A program made the position numbers and the translations under genes. Positions 34,467 through 50,028 of a stretch of 64,000 bases of DNA are shown one piece after another. Each line of letters starts with the position of its first letter. The first letter of the stretch is position 1. The notes beneath the pieces were generated by a model, which was not told where the DNA came from, searched no databases, and saw only the letters and a list, made by a program, of their open reading frames with translations. Location of the stretch: positions 655,883-719,882 of the forward strand of contig BJOX01000208.1 of NCBI GenBank assembly GCA_009731375.1, read 5' to 3'. The DNA is from Paulinella micropora (Eukaryota > Cercozoa > Imbricatea > Euglyphida).

Positions 34467-34799
34467 CGAGGAAGGGGAGCTGCGTGGTGAGGCTACGTTC
34501 ACGTGGACTGTAGACGTAGCCGTTACGCTGCCACTTGGGAAAAAATTGAGGCGGGGGGTGGTGGAGGCGGCGGAGNNNNNNNNNNTGGTAGCTGGTGGCG
34601 GGCCAGGTGATGGCGTCGGAAATATGTGGCGACAGGTGGGAAGGGGGGTGTCGGGTGTAGAAGTGTTGTAGGTGGGTTAGGAAGGCTTGTGTGTGAGAGA
34701 TGAGGGTGAGGATGACGCGGTGGGGTGGGGAGAGGGAGGCTAGGTTGAGGTGGTTTGTGAGGTGGGTGACTAGGGCTAGGAGTTCTCCGCGCGTTAGCC
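34467..34799 (-). CDS. Giant gene exon 11 (contains a 10-N gap)
   Basis: Acceptor CTCACAG, donor CCTCG|GTCTAT. Before the gap (34576-34585) it reads [20 protein letters not shown] and [20 protein letters not shown], strongly helical. After it, [21 protein letters not shown] proline-rich alternative frame is also open, but the helical frame is more natural. The gap length is nominal, so phase across it is unknown. No domain assigned. Confidence 0.6.
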
Positions 34800-34804
34800 C
34801 TGTG

Positions 34805-34810
34805 AGAGAG

Positions 34811-34852
<42 letters not shown>

Positions 34853-34890
34853 TGTGTAATTGTGTGGTGGTGGTGGTGGTAGTAGTAGTT

Positions 34891-34954
<64 letters not shown>

Positions 34955-34959
34955 AAGTA

Positions 34960-34999
<40 letters not shown>

Positions 35000-35046
35000 C
35001 AGTATTAGTAGTAGTAGTAGTGTAGTAGTAGTGTACTTGTAGTAGA

Positions 35047-35123
<77 letters not shown>

Positions 35124-35150
35124 GTAGGTTGATAGGTAGTAAATAGGCAT
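34805..35150. repeat. (GA)n and (GTA)n
   Basis: Microsatellites upstream of exon 11. Thr or Ser runs read from them are not coding. Confidence 0.95.
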
Positions 35151-35174
35151 CTATGTTATCTATCAACTTGCGCT

Positions 35175-35312
35175 GTGCTACATGTATGTATGTATGCATG
35201 TATGTATGTATGTATGTATGTATGCATGTATGCATGCATGTATGTATGTATGTATGTATGTATGTATGTATGCATGTATGTATGTATGTATCTATGTATG
35301 TTAAACCTGCGC
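35175..35312. repeat. (GTAT)n/(GCAT)n
   Basis: Flanked by near-copies of ACTTGCGCTGTG (35165) and ACCTGCGCTGTG (35306), another likely exon-edge duplication. Confidence 0.7.
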
Positions 35313-35400
35313 TGTGTTCTATTCGGAAGCTGGGTAGAGTCATTGATCCTTGCTCATACAATGGGTAACCGGGAGGGAGACACCTACGCATAGTTAATAG

Positions 35401-35541
35401 TATATTATGCGGCTAGCCACAAATTTGGCGTGTTTTGCGGTCGAGCCGGGCTTGGCGAGCCCGCAAAACACGTCAAATTTGGCGCGCCGGATATGTAGTT
35501 TTTATCGGTAACCTGACCACATTTTGTGGAGGTGACCGATA
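35401..35541. mobile_element. Element D half-copy
   Basis: Equivalent to the right half of 19591-19966, from TATTATGCGGCTAGCCACAA through the GC-rich palindrome to GAGGTGACCGATAA. Confidence 0.75.
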
Positions 35542-35635
35542 ACGTGTTTTTAACAGAAAAACGTGTCAAGCTCTTAAGTAAAATCAGCAATATGGTTTCA
35601 AACGCTTCGTTCTGAATCAAGACAGTGGGACAGAC

Positions 35636-36290
<655 letters not shown>

Positions 36291-36309
36291 CTCATGAGCG
36301 CTGACATGA

Positions 36310-36319
36310 GCTCTAGAGA

Positions 36320-36350
<31 letters not shown>

Positions 36351-36735
36351 GCAAACATTACAGGATATAACATAACATGACATAACATAACATAACATAA
36401 CATAACACAACATAACATAACATAACATAACATAACATAACATACATAACATACATAACATACATAACATACATACATACATACATACATACATACATAC
36501 ATAGATATACACATACATAGACACAAGTATTGGCTGAGAACAACGCTCAAGTCTACATACATACATACATACATACATACATACATACATACATACATAC
36601 ATACATACGTACATACATACGTACATACATACATAGATACATACATACATACATACATACATACATACATACATACACACATAGACACAAGTATTGGCTG
36701 AGAACAACGCTCAAGTCTATCAATCAAGAAAATGG
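36310..36735. repeat. (CATA)n / (ATAAC)n with duplicated spacer
   Basis: ACACAAGTATTGGCTGAGAAC then AACGCTCAAGTCTA occurs twice (about 36520-36555 and 36685-36720), separated by (CATA)n, the same echo pattern as at the exons. Confidence 0.85.
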
Positions 36736-36756
36736 CTGAATGATAGACAGACAGAC

Positions 36757-36818
<62 letters not shown>

Positions 36819-36820
<2 letters not shown>

Positions 36821-37171
36821 GAAATATCGACTAATGTCAGAAAAAAGGAGCTTCTGATTTCGTCAACCAGGAAGTCTGTGGGTAAAGTATTAACCCGATG
36901 CCCAGCTAAGCCGTGATGTTTGCACGGAAGGGACTGATACAGGCAATACCAAAGCTCCCTAGTACCAGGCGGGGCCAGGGCTCGTTCCATAAAGCGCCCC
37001 TTGCAGAACGAGCTCCCACCTCCATTACAGAGGGCCCAGTAAGCAGATGGAGTTTCGAGACTGTTCGACAGTCTAGTATAAACCGACAGAGCACTGTGGG
37101 TTTTATTCCGGGCTCAACAAGCGAGAAAGGGCACCCTGAGGGAACAGGATTGTGCTTCCCGTCGCTATTTC
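36819..37171 (-). mobile_element. Family C copy
   Basis: Starts GATGAAATATCG after (GATA)n, ends at GTCGCTATTTCG. Confidence 0.8.
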
Positions 37172-37184
37172 GAGATAGATAGAT

Positions 37185-37352
37185 AGATGGATGGATTGAT
37201 GGCTGGATGGATGGATGGCTGGATGGATGGATGGATGGCTGGATGGATGGATGGATGGCTGGATGGATGGATGGATGGCTGGATGGATGGATGGCTGGAT
37301 GGATGGCTGGATGGATGGCTGGATGGATGGCTGGATGGATGGCTGGATGGCT
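37185..37352. repeat. (GGATGGATGGCT)n
   Basis: Tetranucleotide-derived 12-16-bp higher-order repeat. Confidence 0.9.
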
Positions 37353-37373
37353 GAATCAGGCTGGAGTTGTTAC

Positions 37374-37502
37374 CACACGATGTTGACGGCTGGTATGCCT
37401 AGCTGAACGAAGCGTGGCGAACGAGCGGCGTGTGAGGAGGAGAAGGCAGTGAGGTAAGTCGAAAAGAGGAAGTTGGGCGAGAGAGTATGTCCCAAAGTGC
37501 TT
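37374..37502 (-). CDS. Giant gene exon 10
   Basis: 129 nt, acceptor CATGTAG, donor GTGTG|GTAACA. Reads [20 protein letters not shown] then [11 protein letters not shown] and [11 protein letters not shown]. In phase with exon 9 but not with exon 11. The plus strand has a GTAAGT-like donor here, so strand is not beyond doubt. Confidence 0.4.
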
Positions 37503-37509
37503 CTACATG

Positions 37510-40390
<2,881 letters not shown>

Positions 40391-40392
40391 AC

Positions 40393-40552
40393 CCTGTGCG
40401 ATGTAGGTTTCTATGGCTGCGATGGTTGGCGATTCGGGACCCTACCCCCGAGTCTGGTAGAGGGGCGGAGAGGGGGAATGGGGGAAACTTATCCAAGAAA
40501 ACGGGGAATAAGGCGATGTCGACGCGGATCTTGGCCGGGGGAGGGATGTCCA
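40393..40552 (-). CDS. Giant gene exon 9 (parent of the 38-40 kb echo array)
   Basis: 160 nt, acceptor CCCTCAG, donor ACAGG|GTAAGA, the best donor of the gene. Reads DIPPPAKIRVDIALFPVFLD then [20 protein letters not shown] Ser/Pro-rich alternative frame is partly open. Phase 2 out, matching exon 10; the phase from exon 8 does not match. Confidence 0.5.
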
Positions 40553-40559
40553 CTGAGGG

Positions 40560-40594
40560 AGAGGGAGGGAGGGAGGGAGGGAAAGAGAGAGTGA

Positions 40595-40636
<42 letters not shown>

Positions 40637-40645
40637 GAGAAAAAG

Positions 40646-40680
<35 letters not shown>

Positions 40681-40681
40681 C

Positions 40682-40727
<46 letters not shown>

Positions 40728-40851
40728 AAAAACAGACAGAGAGTAGATAGAANNNNNNNNNNNNNNNNNNNNNNNNNNNNNNNNNNNNNNNNNNNNNNNN
40801 NNNNNNNNNNNNNNNNNNNNNNNNNNNNNNNNNNNNNNNNNNNNNNNNNNN

Positions 40852-40884
<33 letters not shown>

Positions 40885-40947
40885 TAGAGATAGATAGATA
40901 GATATAGAGATAGATAGATAGATATAGAGATAGATAGATAGATATAG

Positions 40948-41016
<69 letters not shown>

Positions 41017-41065
41017 CAGACATAGATAGATAAATTGATAGATAAATTGATAGATAGATAGATAA

Positions 41066-41125
<60 letters not shown>

Positions 41126-41151
41126 GTAGGTAGATAGATAGATAGACAGAT

Positions 41152-41227
<76 letters not shown>

Positions 41228-41250
41228 GATAGATAGCTAGGTCTGACCGA
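40560..41250. repeat. (GA)n, (GATA)n with 99-N gap
   Basis: Simple repeats; gap 40753-40851. Confidence 0.95.
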
Positions 41251-41363
41251 TGTCGTCGTTGACGTTCACATCCTCATCGACATCGTTTGCGTTGATACGT
41301 AGTGTAGGTGGACGATGTGGGGAGAGCGAGAGACTAAACACATAACAAATAAGAATAATAATA

Positions 41364-41425
<62 letters not shown>
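41251..41425. other. Short unique spacer then (AAT)n
   Basis: About 100 bp of unique sequence without a clear exon, then (AAT)n from 41355. Confidence 0.5.
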
Positions 41426-41426
<1 letters not shown>

Positions 41427-42807
41427 TACTATATCTGAGGCGTACTGATGCAGCTAATGGCATATCCTCAACGGACATAAGCCTCCAATACCCTTGTTCG
41501 AGGTCCTCCACCCCCCCGTGTCAGTCTCTCGCCTGATGATCGGGGCCACCGATGGAGCTCCTGAGGGCAAGACTGCACTAAGCCGAGGTTATTCCGCAGT
41601 CCCAGCAACCTCTTGCAAGACGTCACCGAATGTGCAAGTGCATACACCAAGCGCGGTTGCTAGAGCTGCCTCGAAACCCCACCCATAACAATCTGGTGTC
41701 TGCTGGGTCCTGGGCTATCAACCAGCATATGCGGAGTTTAAGATCTTTTACGCGCGCAACGACCCTCCTCCCCAGCATCTACCACCAAAGGGTTATGAGT
41801 TGGCGTCACAGTTTAACGCCTTGAGGCCATTGGGCTGGAACTCTGTTTAGCAAGTGTGACTAGGTTTTTTCATCGGGATTTCCCTCAAATATGTCACAGT
41901 CAACACTCCAAGGCAGATTTACTATATCTGAGGCGTACTGATGCAGCTAATGGCATATCCTCAACGGACATAAGCCTCCAATACCCTTGTTCGAGGTCCT
42001 CCACCCCCCCGTGTCAGTCTCTCGCCTGATGATCGGGGCCACCGATGGAGCTCCTGAGGGCAAGACTGCACTAAGCCGAGGTTATTCCGCAGTCCCAGCA
42101 ACCTCTTGCAAGACGTCACCGAATGTGCAAGTGCATACACCAAGCGCGGTTGCTAGAGCTGCCTCGAAACCCCACCCATAACAATCTGGTGTCTGCTGGG
42201 TCCTGGGCTATCAACCAGCATATGCGGAGTTTAAGATCTTTTACGCGCGCAACGACCCTCCTCCCCAGCATCTACCACCAAAGGGTTATGAGTTGGCGTC
42301 ACAGTTTAACGCCTTGAGGCCATTGGGCTGGAACTCTGTTTAGCAAGTGTGACTAGGTTTTTTCATCGGGATTTCCCTCAAATATGTCACAGTCAACACT
42401 CCAAGGCAGATTTACTATATCTGAGGCGTACTGATGCAGCTAATGGCATATCCTCAACGGACATAAGCCTCCAATACCCTTGTTCGAGGTCCTCCACCCC
42501 CCCGTGTCAGTCTCTCGCCTGATGATCGGGGCCACCGATGGAGCTCCTGAGGGCAAGACTGCACTAAGCCGAGGTTATTCCGCAGTCCCAGCAACCTCTT
42601 GCAAGACGTCACCGAATGTGCAAGTGCATACACCAAGCGCGGTTGCTAGAGCTGCCTCGAAACCCCACCCATAACAATCTGGTGTCTGCTGGGTCCTGGG
42701 CTATCAACCAGCATATGCGGAGTTTAAGATCTTTTACGCGCGCAACGACCCTCCTCCCCAGCATCTACCACCAAAGGGTTATGAGTTGGCGTCACAGTTT
42801 AACGCCT

Positions 42808-42810
<3 letters not shown>
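41426..42810 (+). mobile_element. Family B tandem array, 493-bp period, about 2.8 units
   Basis: Three near-identical units begin TACTATATCTGAGGCGTACT and contain TTCGAGGTCCTCCACCCCCC. Identical 64-codon frames start at 41494, 41987 and 42480. The last unit is truncated at TTTAACGCCTTGA, where (AAT)n starts. The shared frames reflect DNA identity, not demonstrated coding. Confidence 0.85.
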
Positions 42811-42890
<80 letters not shown>

Positions 42891-42895
42891 TAATA
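42811..42895. repeat. (AAT)n
   Basis: Trinucleotide array between family B copies. Confidence 0.95.
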
Positions 42896-43315
42896 ATACT
42901 TCCTCTAAGGCATACTGATGCAGCTGATGGCACGATCCGTTTCCGGACATGAGCCTCCATGCCCTTGTTCGAGGTGCTCCATCCCCACCTAGTCAGTCGA
43001 CTTATTATAGGGGCCACCGATGGAGCTCCTGAGGGCAAGACTACACTAAACCAAGGTTATTCCGCAGTCCCAACAACCTCATGCAAAACGTTGCCGCATG
43101 TGCAAGTGCGCACACCAAGCATGGTTGCTAGAACTACCTCAAAACCCCACCCATAACAATTCGGTATCCGCTGGGTCCACGGGCTATCAACCGGCATAGC
43201 GGAGTTTAAGATCTTCGACAGGCGCCCAACGACCCTCCTCCCCAGCATCATCCACCAAATGGTTTTGAGTTGGCATCACAGTTTAACGCCGTAAGGCCAT
43301 TGGGCTGGAGCTCTG
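42896..43315 (+). mobile_element. Family B diverged copy, gap-truncated
   Basis: Clearly related to the 493-bp unit but with many substitutions (CATACTGATGCAGCTGATGG), so it predates the tandem amplification. Confidence 0.8.
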
Positions 43316-44232
43316 NNNNNNNNNNNNNNNNNNNNNNNNNNNNNNNNNNNNNNNNNNNNNNNNNNNNNNNNNNNNNNNNNNNNNNNNNNNNNNNNNNNNN
43401 NNNNNNNNNNNNNNNNNNNNNNNNNNNNNNNNNNNNNNNNNNNNNNNNNNNNNNNNNNNNNNNNNNNNNNNNNNNNNNNNNNNNNNNNNNNNNNNNNNNN
43501 NNNNNNNNNNNNNNNNNNNNNNNNNNNNNNNNNNNNNNNNNNNNNNNNNNNNNNNNNNNNNNNNNNNNNNNNNNNNNNNNNNNNNNNNNNNNNNNNNNNN
43601 NNNNNNNNNNNNNNNNNNNNNNNNNNNNNNNNNNNNNNNNNNNNNNNNNNNNNNNNNNNNNNNNNNNNNNNNNNNNNNNNNNNNNNNNNNNNNNNNNNNN
43701 NNNNNNNNNNNNNNNNNNNNNNNNNNNNNNNNNNNNNNNNNNNNNNNNNNNNNNNNNNNNNNNNNNNNNNNNNNNNNNNNNNNNNNNNNNNNNNNNNNNN
43801 NNNNNNNNNNNNNNNNNNNNNNNNNNNNNNNNNNNNNNNNNNNNNNNNNNNNNNNNNNNNNNNNNNNNNNNNNNNNNNNNNNNNNNNNNNNNNNNNNNNN
43901 NNNNNNNNNNNNNNNNNNNNNNNNNNNNNNNNNNNNNNNNNNNNNNNNNNNNNNNNNNNNNNNNNNNNNNNNNNNNNNNNNNNNNNNNNNNNNNNNNNNN
44001 NNNNNNNNNNNNNNNNNNNNNNNNNNNNNNNNNNNNNNNNNNNNNNNNNNNNNNNNNNNNNNNNNNNNNNNNNNNNNNNNNNNNNNNNNNNNNNNNNNNN
44101 NNNNNNNNNNNNNNNNNNNNNNNNNNNNNNNNNNNNNNNNNNNNNNNNNNNNNNNNNNNNNNNNNNNNNNNNNNNNNNNNNNNNNNNNNNNNNNNNNNNN
44201 NNNNNNNNNNNNNNNNNNNNNNNNNNNNNNNN
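43316..44232. other. Assembly gap (917 N)
   Basis: Unknown bases between family B and (AAT)n. Confidence 1.
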
Positions 44233-44274
<42 letters not shown>

Positions 44275-44329
44275 TGATGATGATGATAATAATAATAATA
44301 ACCACAACAACAACAACAACAACAACAAC

Positions 44330-44408
<79 letters not shown>
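44233..44408. repeat. (AAT)n / (CAA)n
   Basis: Trinucleotide tail region of SINE copy 3. Confidence 0.95.
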
Positions 44409-44640
44409 GTGCTTCGCTGTCAATGGCTGATGCAAATCTGCACATGCGCCTCCATCGTCTCACCCGTGAGGGGAGTACGAAGAATTGACGATAGGCTCTA
44501 ATGACACCCCCGCACGGGCAGTTCCAACACTTCCAGACGGACCGGTATGTTCAATGAAAATACTGGTGGCACCGACGGGAATCGAACTGGCGACAGGGCC
44601 CAGATGGTAGAACTTGACCACTGGGCTATCACGGTGTCCA
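44409..44640 (-). mobile_element. SINE family A copy 3
   Basis: Reverse-oriented 232-bp copy. It lacks the internal duplication seen at 55081, and its A and B boxes are intact. Confidence 0.85.
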
Positions 44641-44667
44641 AAATAATAATAATAATAATAATAATAT

Positions 44668-44702
<35 letters not shown>

Positions 44703-44704
44703 CG

Positions 44705-44761
<57 letters not shown>

Positions 44762-44933
44762 GTGTATCTCCTGCCAATTGCTGAGCCAAAAGGCCATGTG
44801 CATCCAGTCCTCCATTCCATAAGGGAAGTCTCCACACCAATCGGTGGAATAAAGGAAGTGACGGCATAGAACATTACTCTAGGAGCTTTATACCAATCAG
44901 CCCATGGAAAGGACCGATGGCCTATGTACTCCC

Positions 44934-44934
<1 letters not shown>
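44762..44934 (-). mobile_element. Family G, complete copy
   Basis: 173 bp bounded by (AAT)n on both sides. On the minus strand it runs from GGGAGTACATAGGCC to CATGGCCTTTTGGCTCAGC and GGAGATACAC before (TATT)n. It shares the GGATGCACATGG terminal block with families A and H. Confidence 0.75.
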
Positions 44935-44978
<44 letters not shown>

Positions 44979-44999
44979 GAATAAGAATAAGAATAAGAA

Positions 45000-45030
<31 letters not shown>

Positions 45031-45077
45031 AAGAAGAAGAAGAAGAAGAAGAAGAAGAACAAGAAGAAGAAGAAAAA

Positions 45078-45108
<31 letters not shown>

Positions 45109-45157
45109 AAGAAGAAGAAGAAGAAGAAGAAGAAGAAGAAGAAGAAGAAGAAGAAGA

Positions 45158-45205
<48 letters not shown>

Positions 45206-45249
45206 CATTATTATTATCATTATTATTATTATCATCATTATTATTATCA

Positions 45250-45286
<37 letters not shown>

Positions 45287-45292
45287 CACTTT
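44935..45292. repeat. (AAT)n, (AAG)n, (ATT)n
   Basis: Trinucleotide arrays only. Confidence 0.95.
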
Positions 45293-45362
45293 AAAAACCA
45301 CTCATGACAACCACTGTCTTTCTTGCTCTTTCTTTTTTCCAAATCACTGCAGACACACGGAC

Positions 45363-45694
45363 CTGGAGTTGGGTGTTTGTTCTGCCGAACTGTGGTTAGA
45401 GTCAGATGCACTATCGCTGTTTTTAAGCAGCTGCAGCTGGTCAGGCGGGCCCGTCGTCCCTAACAGGTCCGGGCCGCCGCCGCCTTCCGTTACTTTTCCT
45501 TCGTCCGTTACTTTTCCTTCGTCCGTTACTTTCTCGTGCGTCCGGCCCGGCTGCTCCTGGCGGGGGCGGGGCCGGTGTGACCAGTAGGCGTGCTCACTGG
45601 GTTGTGCGTTAGGGGTAGGCACAGACGGATGACTACCTTCACTCTGGTTCAATGACTCAGTGTCCTCAGGCACGGGGGAGGGGTGTCCCCAGAC
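45363..45694 (-). CDS. Giant gene exon 8
   Basis: 332 nt, acceptor TTCCTAG, donor CTCCAG|GTCCGT. Begins [20 protein letters not shown], contains a triplicated E-K-V-T-D-E-G-K unit (an 18-bp in-frame repeat, TCCGTTACTTTTCCTTCG on the plus strand), then [18 protein letters not shown]. Phase 0 from exon 7. Disordered, acidic, Ser-rich. Confidence 0.65.
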
Positions 45695-45714
45695 CTAGGA
45701 AGAGATGAGATAAG

Positions 45715-45778
45715 ACAGACAGACAGACAGACAGGTAGGTAGGTAGGTAGGTAGGTAGGTAGGTAGGTAGGTAGATAC

Positions 45779-45841
<63 letters not shown>

Positions 45842-45842
45842 T

Positions 45843-45911
<69 letters not shown>

Positions 45912-45924
45912 GATTAGAATAGAT

Positions 45925-45980
<56 letters not shown>

Positions 45981-46013
45981 CAGATAGACAGACAGACAGA
46001 CAGATAGACAGAC

Positions 46014-46106
<93 letters not shown>
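45715..46106. repeat. (GACA)n, (GGTA)n, (GATA)n
   Basis: Intron repeats upstream of exon 8. Confidence 0.95.
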
Positions 46107-46109
<3 letters not shown>

Positions 46110-46631
46110 GAGATATCGACTAATGTCAGAAAAAAGGAGCTTCTGATTTCGTCAACCAAGGAAGTCTGTGGGTAAAGTATTAACCCGATGCCCAGCTAAG
46201 CCGTGATGTTTGCACGGAAGGGACTGATACAGGCGATACCAAAGCTCCCTAGTACCAGGCGGGGCCAGGGCTCGTTCCATAAGCGCCCCTTGCAGAACGA
46301 GCTCCCACCTCCATTACAGAGGGCCCAGTAAGCAGATGGAGTTTCGAGACTGTTCGACAGTCTAGTATAAACCGACAGAGCACTGTGGGTTTTATTCCGG
46401 GCTCAACAAGCGAGAAAGGGCACCCTGAGGGAACAGGATTGTGCTTCCCGTCGCTATTTCGGCATGTGACTCATAGGCGTATGGCTAGGCACACATAAGG
46501 CACCCCACCACGGGCCCAGCACACCCACACCATCCCCTAATTCTCTGTCTGTCGACAGATGGCACCCATTTCAAAACATCAAGCCCAAGGGAGGGTCAGT
46601 GACACCTCAAGTGGCCTTGGTTCACTTCGTA
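46107..46631 (-). mobile_element. Family C near-full copy, subfamily 2
   Basis: 525 bp, from GATGAGATATCG to GGTTCACTTCGTAG. Confidence 0.85.
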
Positions 46632-46673
46632 GATAGATAGACAGATAGACAGATAGATAGATGGATAGACAGA

Positions 46674-46742
<69 letters not shown>

Positions 46743-46797
46743 GATCGATCTATCTATCTAGCTATCTATCTAGCTAGCTATCTAACTATCTATCTAG

Positions 46798-46875
<78 letters not shown>

Positions 46876-46896
46876 CCTACCTACCTACCTACCTAC

Positions 46897-46927
<31 letters not shown>

Positions 46928-47007
46928 GCTAGCTAGCTAGCTAGCTAGCTAGTATCTATCTATCTATCTATCTAGCTAGCTAGCTAGCTAGATAGATAGA
47001 TAGATAC

Positions 47008-47063
<56 letters not shown>

Positions 47064-47085
47064 CATGTAGCAAGGTAGATCATGC
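46632..47085. repeat. (TATC)n, (CTAG)n, (GATA)n
   Basis: The orientation of the tetranucleotide switches from CTAT to GATA through palindromic (GCTA)n, giving a long potential hairpin. Confidence 0.9.
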
Positions 47086-47105
47086 TACGCATGTCTGTAA
47101 TGTAC

Positions 47106-47177
47106 CTCAGCAAACTTTGGAATGTGCTTGGCAGCGGGGACACGTAAACCAAGCAGACGTGCTGTGACTGCGGTCGA
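47106..47177 (-). CDS. Giant gene exon 7
   Basis: 24 codons, acceptor TATCTAG, donor GCTGAG|GTACAT, phase 0 both ends. Reads [20 protein letters not shown] then KFAE. A copy of its first 45 nt with acceptor is at 47369-47411. Confidence 0.6.
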
Positions 47178-47624
<447 letters not shown>

Positions 47625-47698
47625 CTGTTGGCGTACAACCACGGCAGGACACTCGGCCCCCCCTGTCGCAACGTCCTTCTCTTTTTCCACCTTGCCGC
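47625..47698 (-). CDS. Giant gene exon 6
   Basis: 74 nt, acceptor CTATAG, donor AACAG|GTCTGT. Reads (G)[20 protein letters not shown] then VRQQ. Phase 1 in, 0 out. Three 5'-edge copies lie upstream at 47772, 48414 and 48550. Confidence 0.6.
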
Positions 47699-47700
47699 CT

Positions 47701-47773
<73 letters not shown>

Positions 47774-47821
47774 CACTCGGCCCCTGTCGCAACGTCCTTC
47801 TCTTTTTCCAGCTTACCGCCT

Positions 47822-47877
<56 letters not shown>

Positions 47878-47904
47878 ATAGATAGATAGATAGATAGATA
47901 GATA

Positions 47905-48310
47905 TGTTTAATCTATGGGCGTGGCTTAGCTTGAAAAGCCATTGCCTCCTATACTACCCCCGGACAAGAACTTCAGCACCGGCCAAGCTGCACACCAACC
48001 ACTGTCTCGCTGTGGTTGGTGTCTGTGCCCAGTTCAAGCCGAAAGGTAGCCGAGCCCTTTTGAACTATACGGAACAACACTAGAACACTCCCCAGGAGCG
48101 TGTGCCCTAAGGAGATGATGCCATGAGCAAGTCGAGGTTTCAGGAGTTCACGCTCGTTGTGAGTTACCTTCTACAACCCCGACTTCATCAACCCTTTGCA
48201 TCACGCCCCGACTTCATCAGCCATGGTCAGGAGTTGGTTGCCTGTTTAGCCCTTGCGCTGCGCGCGATTAACGGCGGACACAAAATCGTCATTGTAGGAG
48301 ATAGTTAGAT
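47905..48310 (+). other. Unique block with a plus-strand open frame
   Basis: About 400 bp of non-repetitive DNA between (GATA)n arrays. A plus-strand frame (48123-48308, ATG to TAG) reads MSKSRFQEFTLVVSYLLQPR and ISHGQELVACLALALRAING. It ends beside exon 5 of the giant gene. It may be a retroposon fragment or an intron-nested ORF; no homology is recognised. Confidence 0.35.
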
Positions 48311-48316
48311 CTGAAC

Positions 48317-48347
48317 CCCAGGCTGAGTTGCCAGTGGCAGAGACCGT
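48317..48347 (-). CDS. Giant gene exon 5 (tentative micro-exon)
   Basis: 31 nt, weak acceptor CCTGGAG, donor CTGGG|GTTCAG, reading TVSATGNSAW plus a split Gly. It was selected because it bridges the phase of exon 4 (0) and exon 6 (1). Confidence 0.28.
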
Positions 48348-48354
48348 CTCCAGG

Positions 48355-48416
<62 letters not shown>

Positions 48417-48464
48417 CACTCGGCCCCTGTCGCAACGTCCTTCTGATTCTCCAGCTTGCCGCCT

Positions 48465-48536
<72 letters not shown>

Positions 48537-48609
48537 CAGACAGATAGATACACGGCAGGACACTCGGCCCCTGTCGCAACGTCCTTCTCTTTTTCCAGCT
48601 TGCCGCCTC

Positions 48610-48686
<77 letters not shown>

Positions 48687-48688
<2 letters not shown>

Positions 48689-48944
48689 TGAAATATCGAC
48701 TAATTCAGAAAAAAGGAGCTTCTGATTTCGTCAACCAGGAAGTCTGTGGGTAAAGTATTAACCCGATGCCCAGCTAAGCCGTGATGTCTGCACGGAAGGG
48801 ACTGATACAGGCAATACCAAAGCTCCCTAGTACCAGGCGGGGCCAGGGCTCGTTCCATAAAGCGCCCCTTGCAGAACGAGCTCCCACCTCCATTACAGAG
48901 GGCCCAGTAAGCAGATGGAGTTTCGAGACTGTTCGACAGTCTAG

Positions 48945-48945
<1 letters not shown>
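48687..48945 (-). mobile_element. Family C truncated copy
   Basis: Starts GATGAAATATCG, ends at the hairpin GACTGTTCGACAGTC and TAG. Confidence 0.8.
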
Positions 48946-49006
<61 letters not shown>

Positions 49007-49090
49007 GAGATATAGATATAGATAGAGATAGAGATAGAGATAGAGATGAGATTGAGATTGAGATTGAGATTGAGATTGAGATTGAGATTG

Positions 49091-49148
<58 letters not shown>

Positions 49149-49177
49149 GTAGATAGGTAGGTAGGTAGGTAGGTAGG

Positions 49178-49254
<77 letters not shown>

Positions 49255-49301
49255 GGACAGATAGACATAGATGGATGGATGGATGGATGGATGGATGGAT
49301 G

Positions 49302-49369
<68 letters not shown>

Positions 49370-49403
49370 GATAGATAGATAGACAGATAGACAGACAGGT
49401 AGA
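48946..49403. repeat. (GATA)n, (GAGATT)n, (GGAT)n, (GACA)n
   Basis: Intron repeats starting at the exon 4 donor. Confidence 0.95.
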
Positions 49404-49404
49404 C

Positions 49405-49926
49405 CTGTTCGTAGTCCACCTCCTCCCCACTGGCGCCCCCCGCCGCCCATTGCGTCGAATTTTGCAACAAATTTTCGCCCACCGCGGCCGGTCTAGTCTG
49501 GCTAGCGATGGGAAGAGAGTAGTTATGACGCGGGGTGAGGGCAAGATTGAGAAACTGCTGTGCCTTGTTGATCTGTGTGGGCCGGCCAGATAAGATCAGC
49601 TTCTTTACCGTGACGGCCTGTGCGCCAACCAGCAGCCCACGTGTTTGCAACTCCTTCAGTTTTCTTAGCAGGTCCGCCGATGACAGCGCCGGCCCAGCCC
49701 GCGACCGTGTCTTCGCCATTGCCTTTTTGCCTTCACTGGCCCGGCCTGGGCCGACCGGTGAGGAGGCCTTGCGCTGCGTGTTGCGTGTTAAAATCTCCAC
49801 CGTCAAATCCTCGGCCGCGGAGGGCGTGTCCTTGCTGGAGGAAATGCCGATTTGTTCCGGACGGAACGACGGGTTAGACGCAAGGGCGGCGGTTTCTTCT
49901 TCGTCGGCACCCTCGCCAAAAATACC
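49405..49926 (-). CDS. Giant gene exon 4
   Basis: 522 nt, 174 codons, acceptor ATCTAG, donor GAACAG|GTCTAC, phase 0 both ends. Begins [20 protein letters not shown], then a basic region [20 protein letters not shown] and a helical stretch [38 protein letters not shown]. Ends [12 protein letters not shown]. The Arg/Lys-rich middle and acidic ends suggest a nuclear protein (inference). No domain recognised. Confidence 0.75.
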
Positions 49927-50028
49927 CTAGATATAATATGATACAACATAAATAGAAAAGTATATATATTTATAATATTTTATGTGTGTATACATACAAC
50001 GTACATACATGCAGATATGTGAAATAAC

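Larger units (their letters stand above)
47699..48685. repeat. (GATA)n with exon-6 edge copies
   Basis: Copies of the exon-6 acceptor and about 45 nt (47772-47822, 48414-48466, 48546-48610) read [16 protein letters not shown] and are joined to (GATA)n. The block 47900-48316 is unique and is described separately. Confidence 0.8.

Noticed and set aside
41494-42674. Three identical 64-codon genes
   Set aside because: Identity follows from tandem duplication of non-coding family B DNA; composition is not protein-like and other frames are equally conserved.
41426-42810. CRISPR-like array
   Set aside because: Units are 493 bp, contiguous and without unique spacers, in a eukaryotic context.
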